Source: DATFPK01 sp035264885 (lineage in GTDB: Bacteria; Actinomycetota; Thermoleophilia; Solirubrobacterales; 70-9). Taken from it: a stretch of DNA of 64,000 nt. Shown here one piece after another: positions 7,828 through 15,919 of this stretch (positions are counted from its first letter, which is position 1; each line of letters opens with the position of its first letter). A program made the position numbers and the translations under genes. The notes under the pieces are model-generated. The model saw nothing but the letters and a program-made list of their open reading frames with translations, made no database searches and was not told the DNA's origin. The stretch is taken from positions 1-64,000 of the forward strand of contig DATFPK010000079.1 in assembly GCA_035264885.1 (NCBI GenBank), written 5' to 3'.

Positions 7828-8946
7828 TCAGCGCCGCGGCCGAACCACCGGCTTATTAAGCGGCAGCTCCCGCTCGCCCGCCCAGACGTCGAGGATCGCC
7901 CAGCTGTCCGGGTTCCCCGCCAGCGCCGAGTGATTCGTGACCAGGGCGCGGCGGCCGAAGAAGGCGACGCTGCCGGGCGAGTCAACGGGGATCTCCTGCT
8001 GCTGGTTCTCGGCCGGAGTGGCCGGGGCCCGGTCGATCTCTTTCCCGTCCGCGGAGAGAAGCGCGATCTGGCTGGCCCCGGCGAGCGCCAGGTAGATCCG
8101 GCCGCTGCGCGCGATCGCGAACCCGTCGGGGCCGTCGAACGGCCGGCTCGTCCAGATCGCCCGCGGCTCGCCGGCGCGCCCGCGGCGCCCGACCAGGGGG
8201 ATTTGGAAGATCGCCCCGGCGCCGGCCTCGGCCCCGTCCGGACGGGTCCCCGTCACCGCGAGCAGGAGCCGGCGCCCGCCGGCCCTGAACTGGAGCCCGT
8301 TCGGCCCGAACGGGCTCTCGAAGCGCGAGTCCGTGAGCCAGACCGACGGACGTCCGCCGCCGCGCGGCACCCGCCAGACCAGTGCCTGCTCGATGTCGCT
8401 GACGTAGAGCGCGCCCCCAGGGCCGAAGGCGGCGTAGTCGGGCTCGGCGGCGCGGTCCGAGACGGTCGCCGAGCAGTCCCGCCCGGTGCCCAGCGGCGGG
8501 CAGGGCGGCACGTCGCGGAATCGGGCGTAGGTGCGCTGGCGCCCGGTCTTCGTGTTGATCACCAGAACCCGCGGGTCGTCGGAGCGGTCGAGCGCGTACA
8601 GACGGCCCCGGCCGTCGAAGGCGAGGCCCTGGATTCCGTGCTCGGAGTCCAGCGGCTGCCCCTTGATCACGTAGGTGCGGACGATCCGCCCGCGCCGGGA
8701 GTAGGCGAGGACCTTTGACGGAGCGTCGCGGTCGCCGTGCAGGAGCTGGTTGGTGCCGACGTAGATCCTGCGGTCCGGGCCGATCGCGATCGGCTCCGGC
8801 TGCCCGGGCTCCGGGACGCGGGCGAAGACCTTGATGTCGAGCCGCTCGCGGCCACCGGCCCCGGCAGTGGCGGCGAGGCTCGCGGTCAGCGCCAGGAGGG
8901 CGACCAGCGCCACCACGGGCTTGAATCTGGCGCCTGCCGCTCCCAT
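7828..8946 (-). CDS. Secreted SMP-30/gluconolactonase-like beta-propeller
   Basis: This 372-aa protein has an N-terminal signal peptide (VVALVALLALTASLAATAGA). The rest reads as a six-bladed propeller of the SMP-30/NHL kind: EPIAIGPDRRIYVG, GIQGLAFDGRGRLYALDR, DYAAFGPGGALYVSDI, SPFGPNGLQFRAGGRRLLLAV, PDGFAIARSGRIYLAL and SPGSVAFFGRRALVTNHS. The asparagine in GPNGL and the aspartate in GPDGF fit the metal-site positions of lactonase-like propellers, so a lactonase is possible; a pure binding role is also possible. It sits head-to-tail with the downstream-reading GT-C-like gene, 9 bp apart. Confidence 0.75.
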   Translation of the reverse strand: MGAAGARFKPVVALVALLALTASLAATAGAGGRERLDIKVFARVPEPGQPEPIAIGPDRRIYVGTNQLLHGDRDAPSKVLAYSRRGRIVRTYVIKGQPLDSEHGIQGLAFDGRGRLYALDRSDDPRVLVINTKTGRQRTYARFRDVPPCPPLGTGRDCSATVSDRAAEPDYAAFGPGGALYVSDIEQALVWRVPRGGGRPSVWLTDSRFESPFGPNGLQFRAGGRRLLLAVTGTRPDGAEAGAGAIFQIPLVGRRGRAGEPRAIWTSRPFDGPDGFAIARSGRIYLALAGASQIALLSADGKEIDRAPATPAENQQQEIPVDSPGSVAFFGRRALVTNHSALAGNPDSWAILDVWAGERELPLNKPVVRPRR

Positions 8947-8955
8947 GGGCGGACG

Positions 8956-10455
8956 TTACCCGCAGCGGCGGTAGACGATCCAGGAATCGTTGCCCGTCAC
9001 CCGGTCAAAGCCAGGGGGGACCGTCACCTCGAGGCGGGCCGGGTCATTCGGGTCGAGCAGGAAGTGCTCGATCGCGAAGTCGCTCGCCGGCTCGAGGAAC
9101 TGCCCGCGCCGGGGCTGGTCGGTCTCGGCGACGCTGACCACGTCGGTGGGGCGCAGCTCCAGCCCGAACGCGAGGCGCGGCACGGCGCGATGGTTCGGCA
9201 CGGAGATCGGCAGGCAGCTCCGGTCGAACGCCCCCGCGTCGACCAGGGCCTCGAGGTCGTCCTCGACCCGGGCCTGCGCGTCGAGATCCTCGTAAACCGT
9301 GTCGAGGAGGTCGGCCTGGTTGGGGATCCAGACCACGAACAGGACCGCCAGCGCCGCCGCGACGGCCTGCCAGGGCCGCCGCCAGGGATGCTCCGGCTCG
9401 ACCAGTCGCCATCCCAGCAGGCCGGCGGCGGCGAAGACGGCCAGGATCGCCGCGGCGAGCATCGTGTAGCGGGGGATGACCGCGAGGCCGGCGCTGCCGA
9501 GGATCGCGAAGGCGGCGAGGGCCAGAACTGCCGCGGCCGTGCCGATCACCGCGCGGCGGCGCAGGAACGCCAGGCACAGCGCCAGCCCGGCTGCGGCACC
9601 GACCATCCCCGGCCACTGGAGGACCTCCCCGAGACGCCTCGGCCCGTACAGGACGACGTCGACGGGACCGGTTTCGCGCTCCAGGGTCTCGACCGTGTCG
9701 CGGGTCCCGGTGAAGGAGTACAGCGGGTCGCTCGCGGTGGCCCAGTCGAACACCGCCCAGAGGAGCGGCCCCGCCGCGGCGAGACCCACCAGGCCGAACC
9801 AGTGAGAGGGAGGGCGCGTCTGGCGCCGACCCTCGAAAAGCGCAGTCTTCCCTCGGCCCGGCGCCAGTCGCGCTATCCAAGGCGCGGCCCATCCGGTCTC
9901 CGTGATGAGCAGGTAGACCAGGTAGGCGAGGGAGAAGAGCCAGGCTTCGGGGCGGAGGAGGCCGGCGAGCGCGAGCAGCGCGAGGACGGGCCACCCCGCT
10001 CGCGGCCGCCGCGTCTCGATCACCAGGGCGGCGAGCGACAGGGCGATGAACGGGAGGTCGATGTAGGCGCGCAGGCCATTCGAGAGGAACGGCGCCCGCG
10101 TGAGGACGATCAGCGCCGCGACGATTCCGATCGCGCGGTCGAACCAGAGGGCGCCGAGCCGGTAGACGAGGTAGGCGACGGAGCCCAGCGTCGCGTAGGC
10201 GACGACCATCGTCGCGCTGACCGCGCCATCGCCGAGCGGGTCCGTGACCGCCCCGAACAGCTCGGCGAGCGGGTGCGGTGTGGGGGCGAGCGGGGCGCCG
10301 AGGTCGGGGCTCACCCCGTCGGCGATCTCGCCGCCCCAGACGAGCATGTAGATGGTGTCGTAGTTGGGGAAGCCGAACGGGAAGATCAGCCACAGCAGGA
10401 CCCCGACGGCCGCGACGGCCGCGAGCGGGGCCAGCGGCCTCAGCCTCGCGAGCAT
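8956..10455 (-). CDS. Polytopic membrane protein, GT-C glycosyltransferase-like
   Basis: This 499-aa protein starts at ATG 10455 with a hydrophobic segment, then a loop with PNYDTIYMLVWGGEIADG and PTPHPLAELFG. In GT-C enzymes an acidic residue in this first extracytoplasmic loop is catalytic, so the Asp of NYD is the candidate. About ten further membrane segments follow, then a ~140-residue C-terminal extracytoplasmic domain. GT-C enzymes move sugars from polyprenyl carriers to glycans, lipids or proteins. No close family name can be assigned. It is divergent from dnaX, whose start is 73 bp away. Confidence 0.6.
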   Translation of the reverse strand: MLARLRPLAPLAAVAAVGVLLWLIFPFGFPNYDTIYMLVWGGEIADGVSPDLGAPLAPTPHPLAELFGAVTDPLGDGAVSATMVVAYATLGSVAYLVYRLGALWFDRAIGIVAALIVLTRAPFLSNGLRAYIDLPFIALSLAALVIETRRPRAGWPVLALLALAGLLRPEAWLFSLAYLVYLLITETGWAAPWIARLAPGRGKTALFEGRRQTRPPSHWFGLVGLAAAGPLLWAVFDWATASDPLYSFTGTRDTVETLERETGPVDVVLYGPRRLGEVLQWPGMVGAAAGLALCLAFLRRRAVIGTAAAVLALAAFAILGSAGLAVIPRYTMLAAAILAVFAAAGLLGWRLVEPEHPWRRPWQAVAAALAVLFVVWIPNQADLLDTVYEDLDAQARVEDDLEALVDAGAFDRSCLPISVPNHRAVPRLAFGLELRPTDVVSVAETDQPRRGQFLEPASDFAIEHFLLDPNDPARLEVTVPPGFDRVTGNDSWIVYRRCG

Positions 10456-10527
10456 CGGCGCAAAGTACAGAGAGGGGCCGTGGATACACTGGCCCGGAGG
10501 CGGCCGAGGGGCCGCCTGACCCTGCGC

Positions 10528-12240
10528 ATGACCGACTCCACCTCGCTCTACCGCCGCCATCGCCCGGGCTCGTTCGACGAGGTCGTCGGGCAGGACCACG
10601 TCGTCAGGACGCTCCGCAACGCGGTGGACCAGGGCAAGGTCCACCACGCGTACCTGTTCGTCGGCTCGCGCGGCACCGGCAAGACCTCGATGGCCAAGAT
10701 CCTCGCCCGGTCGCTCAACTGCGAGCGCGGCGGGCCGACCACGACCCCCTGCGGCGAGTGCGACTCCTGCCGCGCGATCGCCGCCGGGACGTCGATGGAC
10801 GTGATCGAGATGGACGCCGCCTCGAACCGCTCGGTGGACGACGTCCGGGACCTCCGCGAGCGCGTCGCCTACGCCCCCGCGGGCGGCCGCTGGAAGGTCT
10901 ACATCCTCGACGAGGCGCACATGCTGACCAAGGAGGCGTGGAACGCCTTTCTGAAGACGCTCGAGGAGCCGCCGCCCAACACCGCCTTCGTGCTGGCGAC
11001 GACCGAGGCCCACAAGGTGATGCCGACGATCGCCGACCGCTGCCAGCGCTTCGACTTCCAGCGGCCGACCCTCGAGCAGATCGCCGAGGTCGTCCGGCGC
11101 GTCGCCGTCGCCGAGTCGATCGAGATCGACGACGCGGCGGTGGCGATGATCTCCCGCTCGGCGACCGGCAGCTTCCGCGACGCGCTGGGGACCCTCGACC
11201 AGCTCGTCGCCTTCGGCGGGCGCGAGGTGGGTCTCGACGGGGTGCTCCAGGTGCTCGGCGCCGCCGACGCGGATCTACTGTTCGAGGCGATCGACGCCGT
11301 CGCCGCCGAGGACCCCAAGGGCGCCCTCGCCGCGGTCGAGCGGATGTCGCGGTCCGGTCGCGACCCGAGCCAGTTCGCCCGCGACCTCCTCGCGCACCTG
11401 CGCCACCTCCTCGTCACTCAGACGACCGGGGAGGTGCCCGACGGCTTCGTCGTCACCGCCGCCGACGCCGACCGGCTCCGCGCCCAGGCGACGGAGCTGC
11501 CGGCCGCGACCCTGGTCCGCACGATCGACGAGCTCTCGCTGGCGCTGACCGCCGTCCGCGAAGGCGACGAAGCCCGTCTGGCGGTCGAGATCGCCCTGCT
11601 CAAGGCGGCCAGGCCCGACCTCGACCCCTCGACCGAGGGGCTGCTGCGCCGCGTGGAGCGGCTCGAGCAGCAGCTCGGCGGCGCTCCCGCGCCGGCCCCT
11701 TCGAATCCGGCTGCCGCTTCACCCGCCGACGAGCCGGAGCCGCCCGAGGCCGGCGCCGAGGCCGAGCCCCATCCGGAGACCGAGCCCGAGCCGCAGACCG
11801 AGCCCGATCCGCAGACCGAGCCCCAGGCCGAAGCTCAGAAGACCTCCGACGCCGAGGCCGCCGACGTCCCCCAGCTCGAGTCGGTGATGCGGGTCTGGCC
11901 GGCGGTGCTCGATCAGCTCCGCCAGTCCGGCTCGGCGATGCTCGCCGCGCTGTTCGAGGGGGCCCGGCCCGTGGCGGTCGAGCCGGATGGAATCGTCCGG
12001 GTCGGCTTCCCGGCGAGCGCCACCTTCAACAAGCGCAAGGCCGACGTGGCCGAGCACCGCGACCGCTTCGCCGAGGCGCTGCGGACGGTCGTCGGCGCGC
12101 CCCTGCGCCCCGTCTATGTGCTGCTCGACGGCGAGCATGCGGCGACAGCCCCGGAAGGTGGCGAGGGTGGGGAGGGCGTCGACGAGGAGGCGCTGCTGGA
12201 GCGCTTCAAGAGCGAGTTCGACGCGGAGGAGGTTTCGTGA
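10528..12240 (+). CDS. dnaX: DNA polymerase III subunit gamma/tau
   Basis: This 570-aa AAA+ clamp-loader subunit opens with LYRRHRPGSFDEVVGQDHVV, typical of DnaX. Walker A is GSRGTGKT (residues 46-53), a zinc module includes CGECDSC, Walker B is VYILDEAH, and the SRC-like region is DRCQRFDFQRP. Residues ~395-445 form an acidic Pro/Glu linker of EPEPQTEPDPQTEPQ-type repeats. The C-terminal ~110 residues could be the tau-like domain contacting polymerase. It loads the beta clamp at the replication fork. The TGATG overlap with ybaB means translational coupling. Confidence 0.96.
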   Translation: MTDSTSLYRRHRPGSFDEVVGQDHVVRTLRNAVDQGKVHHAYLFVGSRGTGKTSMAKILARSLNCERGGPTTTPCGECDSCRAIAAGTSMDVIEMDAASNRSVDDVRDLRERVAYAPAGGRWKVYILDEAHMLTKEAWNAFLKTLEEPPPNTAFVLATTEAHKVMPTIADRCQRFDFQRPTLEQIAEVVRRVAVAESIEIDDAAVAMISRSATGSFRDALGTLDQLVAFGGREVGLDGVLQVLGAADADLLFEAIDAVAAEDPKGALAAVERMSRSGRDPSQFARDLLAHLRHLLVTQTTGEVPDGFVVTAADADRLRAQATELPAATLVRTIDELSLALTAVREGDEARLAVEIALLKAARPDLDPSTEGLLRRVERLEQQLGGAPAPAPSNPAAASPADEPEPPEAGAEAEPHPETEPEPQTEPDPQTEPQAEAQKTSDAEAADVPQLESVMRVWPAVLDQLRQSGSAMLAALFEGARPVAVEPDGIVRVGFPASATFNKRKADVAEHRDRFAEALRTVVGAPLRPVYVLLDGEHAATAPEGGEGGEGVDEEALLERFKSEFDAEEVS

Positions 12241-12602
12241 TGGCGAGAGGAGGAGGGCCCGGCGGCTTCGACATGAACGCGCTGCTCAAGCAGGCCCAGG
12301 AGATGCAGGCGGAGATGCTCAAGGCCCAGGAGCAGCTCAAGGACGAGGTGGTCGAGGCCAGCGCCGGCGGCGGCATGGTCAAGGTCAAGATGAGCGGCGA
12401 CCTCGAGCTGCGCGAAATCGTTATCGACCCCGAGGCGATCGACCCGGAGGAGCCCGAGATGCTGGCCGAGATGGTCCAGGCCGCGGTCAACGAGGTGCTT
12501 CGCGCCGCGCAGGAGCTGGCGAGCTCGAAGCTGGGATCCGCGACCGGCGGTCTCGGCGGCGGCGCCGGCGATCTCGGCGGTCTCGGATTGCCCGGAACCT
12601 GA
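12240..12602 (+). CDS. ybaB: YbaB/EbfC family nucleoid-associated protein
   Basis: This 120-aa protein has the YbaB core: MNALLKQAQEMQAEMLKAQEQL helix, EVVEASAGGGMVKVKMSGD, and ELREIVIDPEAIDPEEPEML. The last ~20 residues are Gly-rich (GGLGGGAGDLGGLGL). YbaB forms dimers that bind DNA and is almost always encoded between dnaX and recR. The ATG overlaps the dnaX stop by one base; its own stop overlaps the recR start in the same way. A GTG at 12237 is an alternative start adding one codon. Confidence 0.94.
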   Translation: MARGGGPGGFDMNALLKQAQEMQAEMLKAQEQLKDEVVEASAGGGMVKVKMSGDLELREIVIDPEAIDPEEPEMLAEMVQAAVNEVLRAAQELASSKLGSATGGLGGGAGDLGGLGLPGT

Positions 12603-13201
12603 TGCAGGAGGGCCCGGCGCCGCTCGGGCGCCTTGTCGCGGAGCTCTCGCGGTTGCCGGGGATCGGCCAGCGGACGGCCCAGCGACTCGCCTTCCACATC
12701 CTCCGCAGCGAGGACGACGAGGCGAGCGCGCTGGCGGCGGCGATCGTCGAGGTCAAGGAGAAGGTCGGCCTCTGCGAGGTCTGCTTCAACCTCGCCGAAG
12801 GCTCCCGCTGCCGGATCTGCGAGGACCCCACCCGCGACCGCAGCCAGATCTGCGTCGTCGAAGAGCCGGGGGACGTGATCCCGATCGAGCGCACTCACGA
12901 GTACCGGGGCCTCTACCACGTGCTCGGCGGCGCCCTGTCGCCGATCGACGGTGTCGACCCCGAGGACCTGAAGATCGCCGAGCTGCTGGAACGGGCCGCG
13001 GCGGCCGAGACCACCGAGGTGGTCCTCGCAACCAACCCGACCACCACCGGCGAGGCCACCGCTCTCCACATCGCCGAGGCGCTGCGCGGTCAGGTGTCCG
13101 TCACCCGCCTGGCCAGCGGCCTGCCGGTTGGCGCCGACCTCGAGCACGCCGACGAGGTGACGCTCGGCAAGGCGCTCGCCGGGCGGCGAGCGCTGGGCTA
13201 G
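12602..13201 (+). CDS. recR: Recombination mediator protein RecR
   Basis: This 199-aa protein has the expected RecR length and order: HhH-like LSRLPGIGQRTAQRLAFHIL, a C4 zinc finger (CEVC...CRIC, residues ~58-73), the TOPRIM segment beginning QICVVEEPGDVIPIERT, and the C-terminal TRLASGLPVGADLEHADEVTL. RecR acts with RecO/RecF in loading RecA at gaps. It is the last gene of the coupled dnaX-ybaB-recR operon (TGATG overlap). Confidence 0.97.
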   Translation: MQEGPAPLGRLVAELSRLPGIGQRTAQRLAFHILRSEDDEASALAAAIVEVKEKVGLCEVCFNLAEGSRCRICEDPTRDRSQICVVEEPGDVIPIERTHEYRGLYHVLGGALSPIDGVDPEDLKIAELLERAAAAETTEVVLATNPTTTGEATALHIAEALRGQVSVTRLASGLPVGADLEHADEVTLGKALAGRRALG

Positions 13202-13461
13202 CGTCGACAGCGGTAGCCGGGTTATCGGGAAAGCGGTTGCACCAGGCGTCTCCCCGGCGTCGTCAATTCGTCCGCTCAGGCGTCCTGACCCGCAAATACG
13301 GACCTCCCCCCTTGCCGTCGCGCCGCCGAAGGGCTAGAAGTCTGGACATCAGGTTCACGGACGGATCTGGGGAGAACAGGGAGCCCGATCACGGGACCGC
13401 CGGCACGCGCTCGCGGCGCCGCGAGATCTCGTCCGAGGAGGTCGCGACGCTTCGCGGTGCC

Positions 13462-14439
13462 ATGCCGCTCTCCCAGGGGGACCGAGGCAGCAGGCTGCCG
13501 CCGACCGGGAGAGCGGGACTGGCCAGCCTGCGTGGCCGCCTCGCGCGCATCGAGGCCGGTCGCGACCAGATCTCGAAGGCGTGGCTCGCCGATCTGGTTC
13601 TGAACTCACCGCTCGAGGAGATCGAGCGGATGCCGATCAGTTGGGCCACCCAGGAGCTGCCGGAGCTGGTCAGCGACATACTCGCCGCGCTCGGCGAATC
13701 GACCCCCGGCGCCCACCTGACGAGGGCCGGCCGGGAGCGGGCGGCGCGTCTGGCCGAGCTCCGGGCGAACGCGTCTCCGGGGCAGCTCAGCCGCGAAGTC
13801 GGCTACCTGCACGCCAACCTGCTCGCGGCCCTGAAGGGCGAGCTCCTGCCGCACTCGCCCGAGCTGCTCGCCGAGGCCGCCGAGCGCCTCGCCGCGGTCT
13901 TCGGCCTGGTCGGCGGCGCCGCCGTCGACGGCCTCTTCGAGCGCAGCGAGACGGGGCGCGACCCGTCCACCGGGCTCTACCGCCCGCGCCAGTTGCGCAG
14001 CAGGCTCGACCAGCTGGTCGCCGCGCACCGCCGCTACGGGAGTCCCTTCGCCCTGGTGCTGTTCGACGCCGAGGGCCCCGGCACGCGCGAGGAGTCCTTC
14101 GGCGTCGGCAAGCAGGGGATCCTCCAGATCGTCTCCGCGGCGCTGCGCGAGAGCATCCGCGAGATGGACGAGGGCTACAGGCTCGACGAGACCGAGCTGG
14201 GCGTCCTGGCTCCCGACCAGACGAGCACAGGCGGCGAGCGGATGGCCGCGCGCCTGGGGGAGAAGCTGAACGAGCTGGAGGCGGCCGGGGGGCTGCGGAT
14301 ATCGATCTCGGCGGGCGTCGTCTCCTGCCCCGAGCACGGCGACGACCCCGAGCAGCTCCTGCGCCGTGCGGACACGGCGATGTGGCGTGCCCGCGCGACC
14401 GGCCGGCTCGTTTCGGTCGGACCTGTGCAAGATCGCTAG
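13462..14439 (+). CDS. Degenerate GGDEF-domain protein with RsbRD-like N-terminal region
   Basis: At 325 aa from ATG 13462, residues ~20-150 are helical (WLADLVLNSPLEEIERMPISW...) and resemble the RsbRD/sensor-globin-like helical module. Residues ~165-320 follow the GGDEF fold: DPSTGLYRPRQLRSRL, then YRLDETELGVLAPD where active enzymes have GGDEF, and ISISAGVVSCPEHGDDPEQLLRRADTAMWRAR. The active-site loop reads RLDET, so diguanylate cyclase activity is unlikely; a c-di-GMP-independent regulatory role is inferred. The start is uncertain: GAGGAGG is 22-28 bases upstream, too far for a normal ribosome site, and the 260 bases before the ATG hold no other clear feature. Confidence 0.7.
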   Translation: MPLSQGDRGSRLPPTGRAGLASLRGRLARIEAGRDQISKAWLADLVLNSPLEEIERMPISWATQELPELVSDILAALGESTPGAHLTRAGRERAARLAELRANASPGQLSREVGYLHANLLAALKGELLPHSPELLAEAAERLAAVFGLVGGAAVDGLFERSETGRDPSTGLYRPRQLRSRLDQLVAAHRRYGSPFALVLFDAEGPGTREESFGVGKQGILQIVSAALRESIREMDEGYRLDETELGVLAPDQTSTGGERMAARLGEKLNELEAAGGLRISISAGVVSCPEHGDDPEQLLRRADTAMWRARATGRLVSVGPVQDR

Positions 14440-14470
14440 CCGTTCGCGGTCGATTTTGTGCAAGACCGCT
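14424..14470. promoter_or_regulatory. Pair of 14-bp direct repeats upstream of merR gene
   Basis: TGTGCAAGATCGCT (14424-14437) and TGTGCAAGACCGCT (14457-14470) agree at 13 of 14 positions and start exactly 33 bp apart, about three helical turns. The second ends 97 bp before the MerR-type ATG at 14568. They are candidate operator half-sites for that regulator; the first overlaps the end of the GGDEF-like gene. Confidence 0.4.
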
Positions 14471-14567
14471 CACAAAAACTGAAAAACCTGCCGATAAGCG
14501 GGCTAAAGCTGTGCGGAATGGGGGAATATCCCGTTCCCTCCCGAAAAGACCGGCCGGAGACCGACCC

Positions 14568-15437
14568 ATGCCAGCGATCCGCACCAACGCAGCCGCCGCC
14601 GTCCTTGGCGTCAGCCCGAACACGCTCCGCAGCTGGGAGCGCCGCTACGGCTACCCGAAGCCGCAGCGCTCACCGGGCAACCACCGCCAGTACGAGCTGG
14701 TCGAGCTGCAGACGCTGCGTGACGCGCTCGCCCAGTCCGGGAACATCACCACCGCGATCGAGCTCGCCCGCCAGCGCCAGGAGGATCCCGCCTCCACCGC
14801 CGCGCTCGTCGGCGCGCTGACCGGGTTCGACGAGGCCGCCGCCGATCGCGCGATGGAGGAGAGCCTCGCCGTACGCCCGGTCGAGCGCTCGGTCGAAGAG
14901 CTTCTGCTGCCCACGCTCGACGCCCTCGCCGCCGAGGAGGACGGCGAGGCCGAGCTGGAGTTCGCCTGTCGCTGGGCGATGGGATGGCTCCACGGCGCCC
15001 GCCGTCTCGCTTCGGCCGCGTCGCGTCCGGCCGGCGTCGTCCTGCTCGACTCGTCATTCGGGGAGCCCGTCGAGGGGGTCTACGCGCAGGCGCTCGACCT
15101 GGCGCTGCGCCGAGCCGGCTTCCGGGTCCTGACCCTCTCAAGCGAGTTGCCCGAGGATCGCCTCCAGCGTGCGATCGAGGCGCTCGAGCCCACCGCAATC
15201 GTGCTCTGCGGACCGGGCGCCGACGCCGGCGCGGCCGGCCGTCTCCTGACCGGGATCCGCCGGCTCGGAGTCGACGCCCCGCTCTACAACTTCCGCGGGG
15301 CCGACCTCGCCACCAGCGCGATCGCGATTCCCAGCGCGGGTGAGCAGCCGAGCGCGGTCACGGGCCTGCTGGGTGCAGACCTCCGCCAGCGCGGCCGCGC
15401 CATCGCGCCCGTGCCGGCACCAGCCACCGTCGGCTGA
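14568..15437 (+). CDS. MerR-family regulator with C-terminal B12-binding-like domain lacking the His motif
   Basis: This 289-aa protein starts at ATG 14568 after GGAG. Residues 1-70 are a MerR winged helix: TNAAAAVLGVSPNTLRSWERRYGYPKPQRSPGNHRQY. The remaining ~215 residues have the CarH/LitR layout: a helical bundle (FACRWAMGWLHGARRL) and a Rossmann-like part (GVVLLDSSFGEPVEG, ALEPTAIVLCGPGADAG). The cobalamin-ligand motif DxHxxG is not present, so light or B12 sensing as in CarH is doubtful. It may sense another ligand or act on the direct repeats upstream. Confidence 0.75.
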   Translation: MPAIRTNAAAAVLGVSPNTLRSWERRYGYPKPQRSPGNHRQYELVELQTLRDALAQSGNITTAIELARQRQEDPASTAALVGALTGFDEAAADRAMEESLAVRPVERSVEELLLPTLDALAAEEDGEAELEFACRWAMGWLHGARRLASAASRPAGVVLLDSSFGEPVEGVYAQALDLALRRAGFRVLTLSSELPEDRLQRAIEALEPTAIVLCGPGADAGAAGRLLTGIRRLGVDAPLYNFRGADLATSAIAIPSAGEQPSAVTGLLGADLRQRGRAIAPVPAPATVG

Positions 15438-15446
15438 CCCTCTCGG

Positions 15447-15899
15447 TCAGCCCGTGATCGGGGCGGCGCCCGCCTCCTCGATCCCCGCCGACCGCATCCG
15501 CTCGAGCGAGTCCGCCAGGCTCTGGGTGTCCAGGTACGCGCGGATCGACTTCGCCTTTCCGCGCTGGAGGCGGATCCAGTGCGCGCCGTGATTCTCGTAG
15601 GGCTCGCCGTCGGCCATCCGGCCGAAGTCCCGCCACTTGACCGCGACCCTCATGTCCCACGGCAATCCACGGACCGCGACGCTCTCGACCTCGAACTGGA
15701 GGTCGGGGATGAGCCGGTAGACCCGCTCGAACCAGCGTCCCATCGCCTCCTTGGAGTGCCGCTCCCCGCCGAGCGCGTGGTCGCCCGGAAAGACGTGGTG
15801 GACGTCGTCGGCGGCGTCGGCCAGTCCCGCCTCCCAGTCGCCGCGCCCCAGCGCGTCGAACACGCCGGTGACCTTGCGCTTCGCGATCGTCTTGTACAT
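15447..15899 (-). CDS. SnoaL-like / NTF2-fold protein
   Basis: This 150-aa protein has the NTF2-like pattern: helix MYKTIAKRKVTGVFDALGRGDWEAGLADAADD, then HHVFPGDHALGGERHSKEAMGRWFERV, and strands FEVESVAVRGLPWDMRVAVKWRDF and HWIRLQRGKAKSIRAYLDTQ. These folds serve as small isomerases, hydrolases or ligand carriers. A strong GGAGG precedes the ATG at 15899. It lies 20 bp downstream of the MMPL transporter in the same direction and may belong to the PadR operon. Confidence 0.75.
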   Translation of the reverse strand: MYKTIAKRKVTGVFDALGRGDWEAGLADAADDVHHVFPGDHALGGERHSKEAMGRWFERVYRLIPDLQFEVESVAVRGLPWDMRVAVKWRDFGRMADGEPYENHGAHWIRLQRGKAKSIRAYLDTQSLADSLERMRSAGIEEAGAAPITG

Positions 15900-15919
15900 C
15901 TCGCCTCCTTCCGGGTGCC

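Noticed and set aside
8956..11013. A longer start for the GT-C-like gene inside dnaX
   Set aside because: Codons upstream of 10455 are antisense to the dnaX ATPase domain and have no membrane character; the first real hydrophobic segment begins at 10455.
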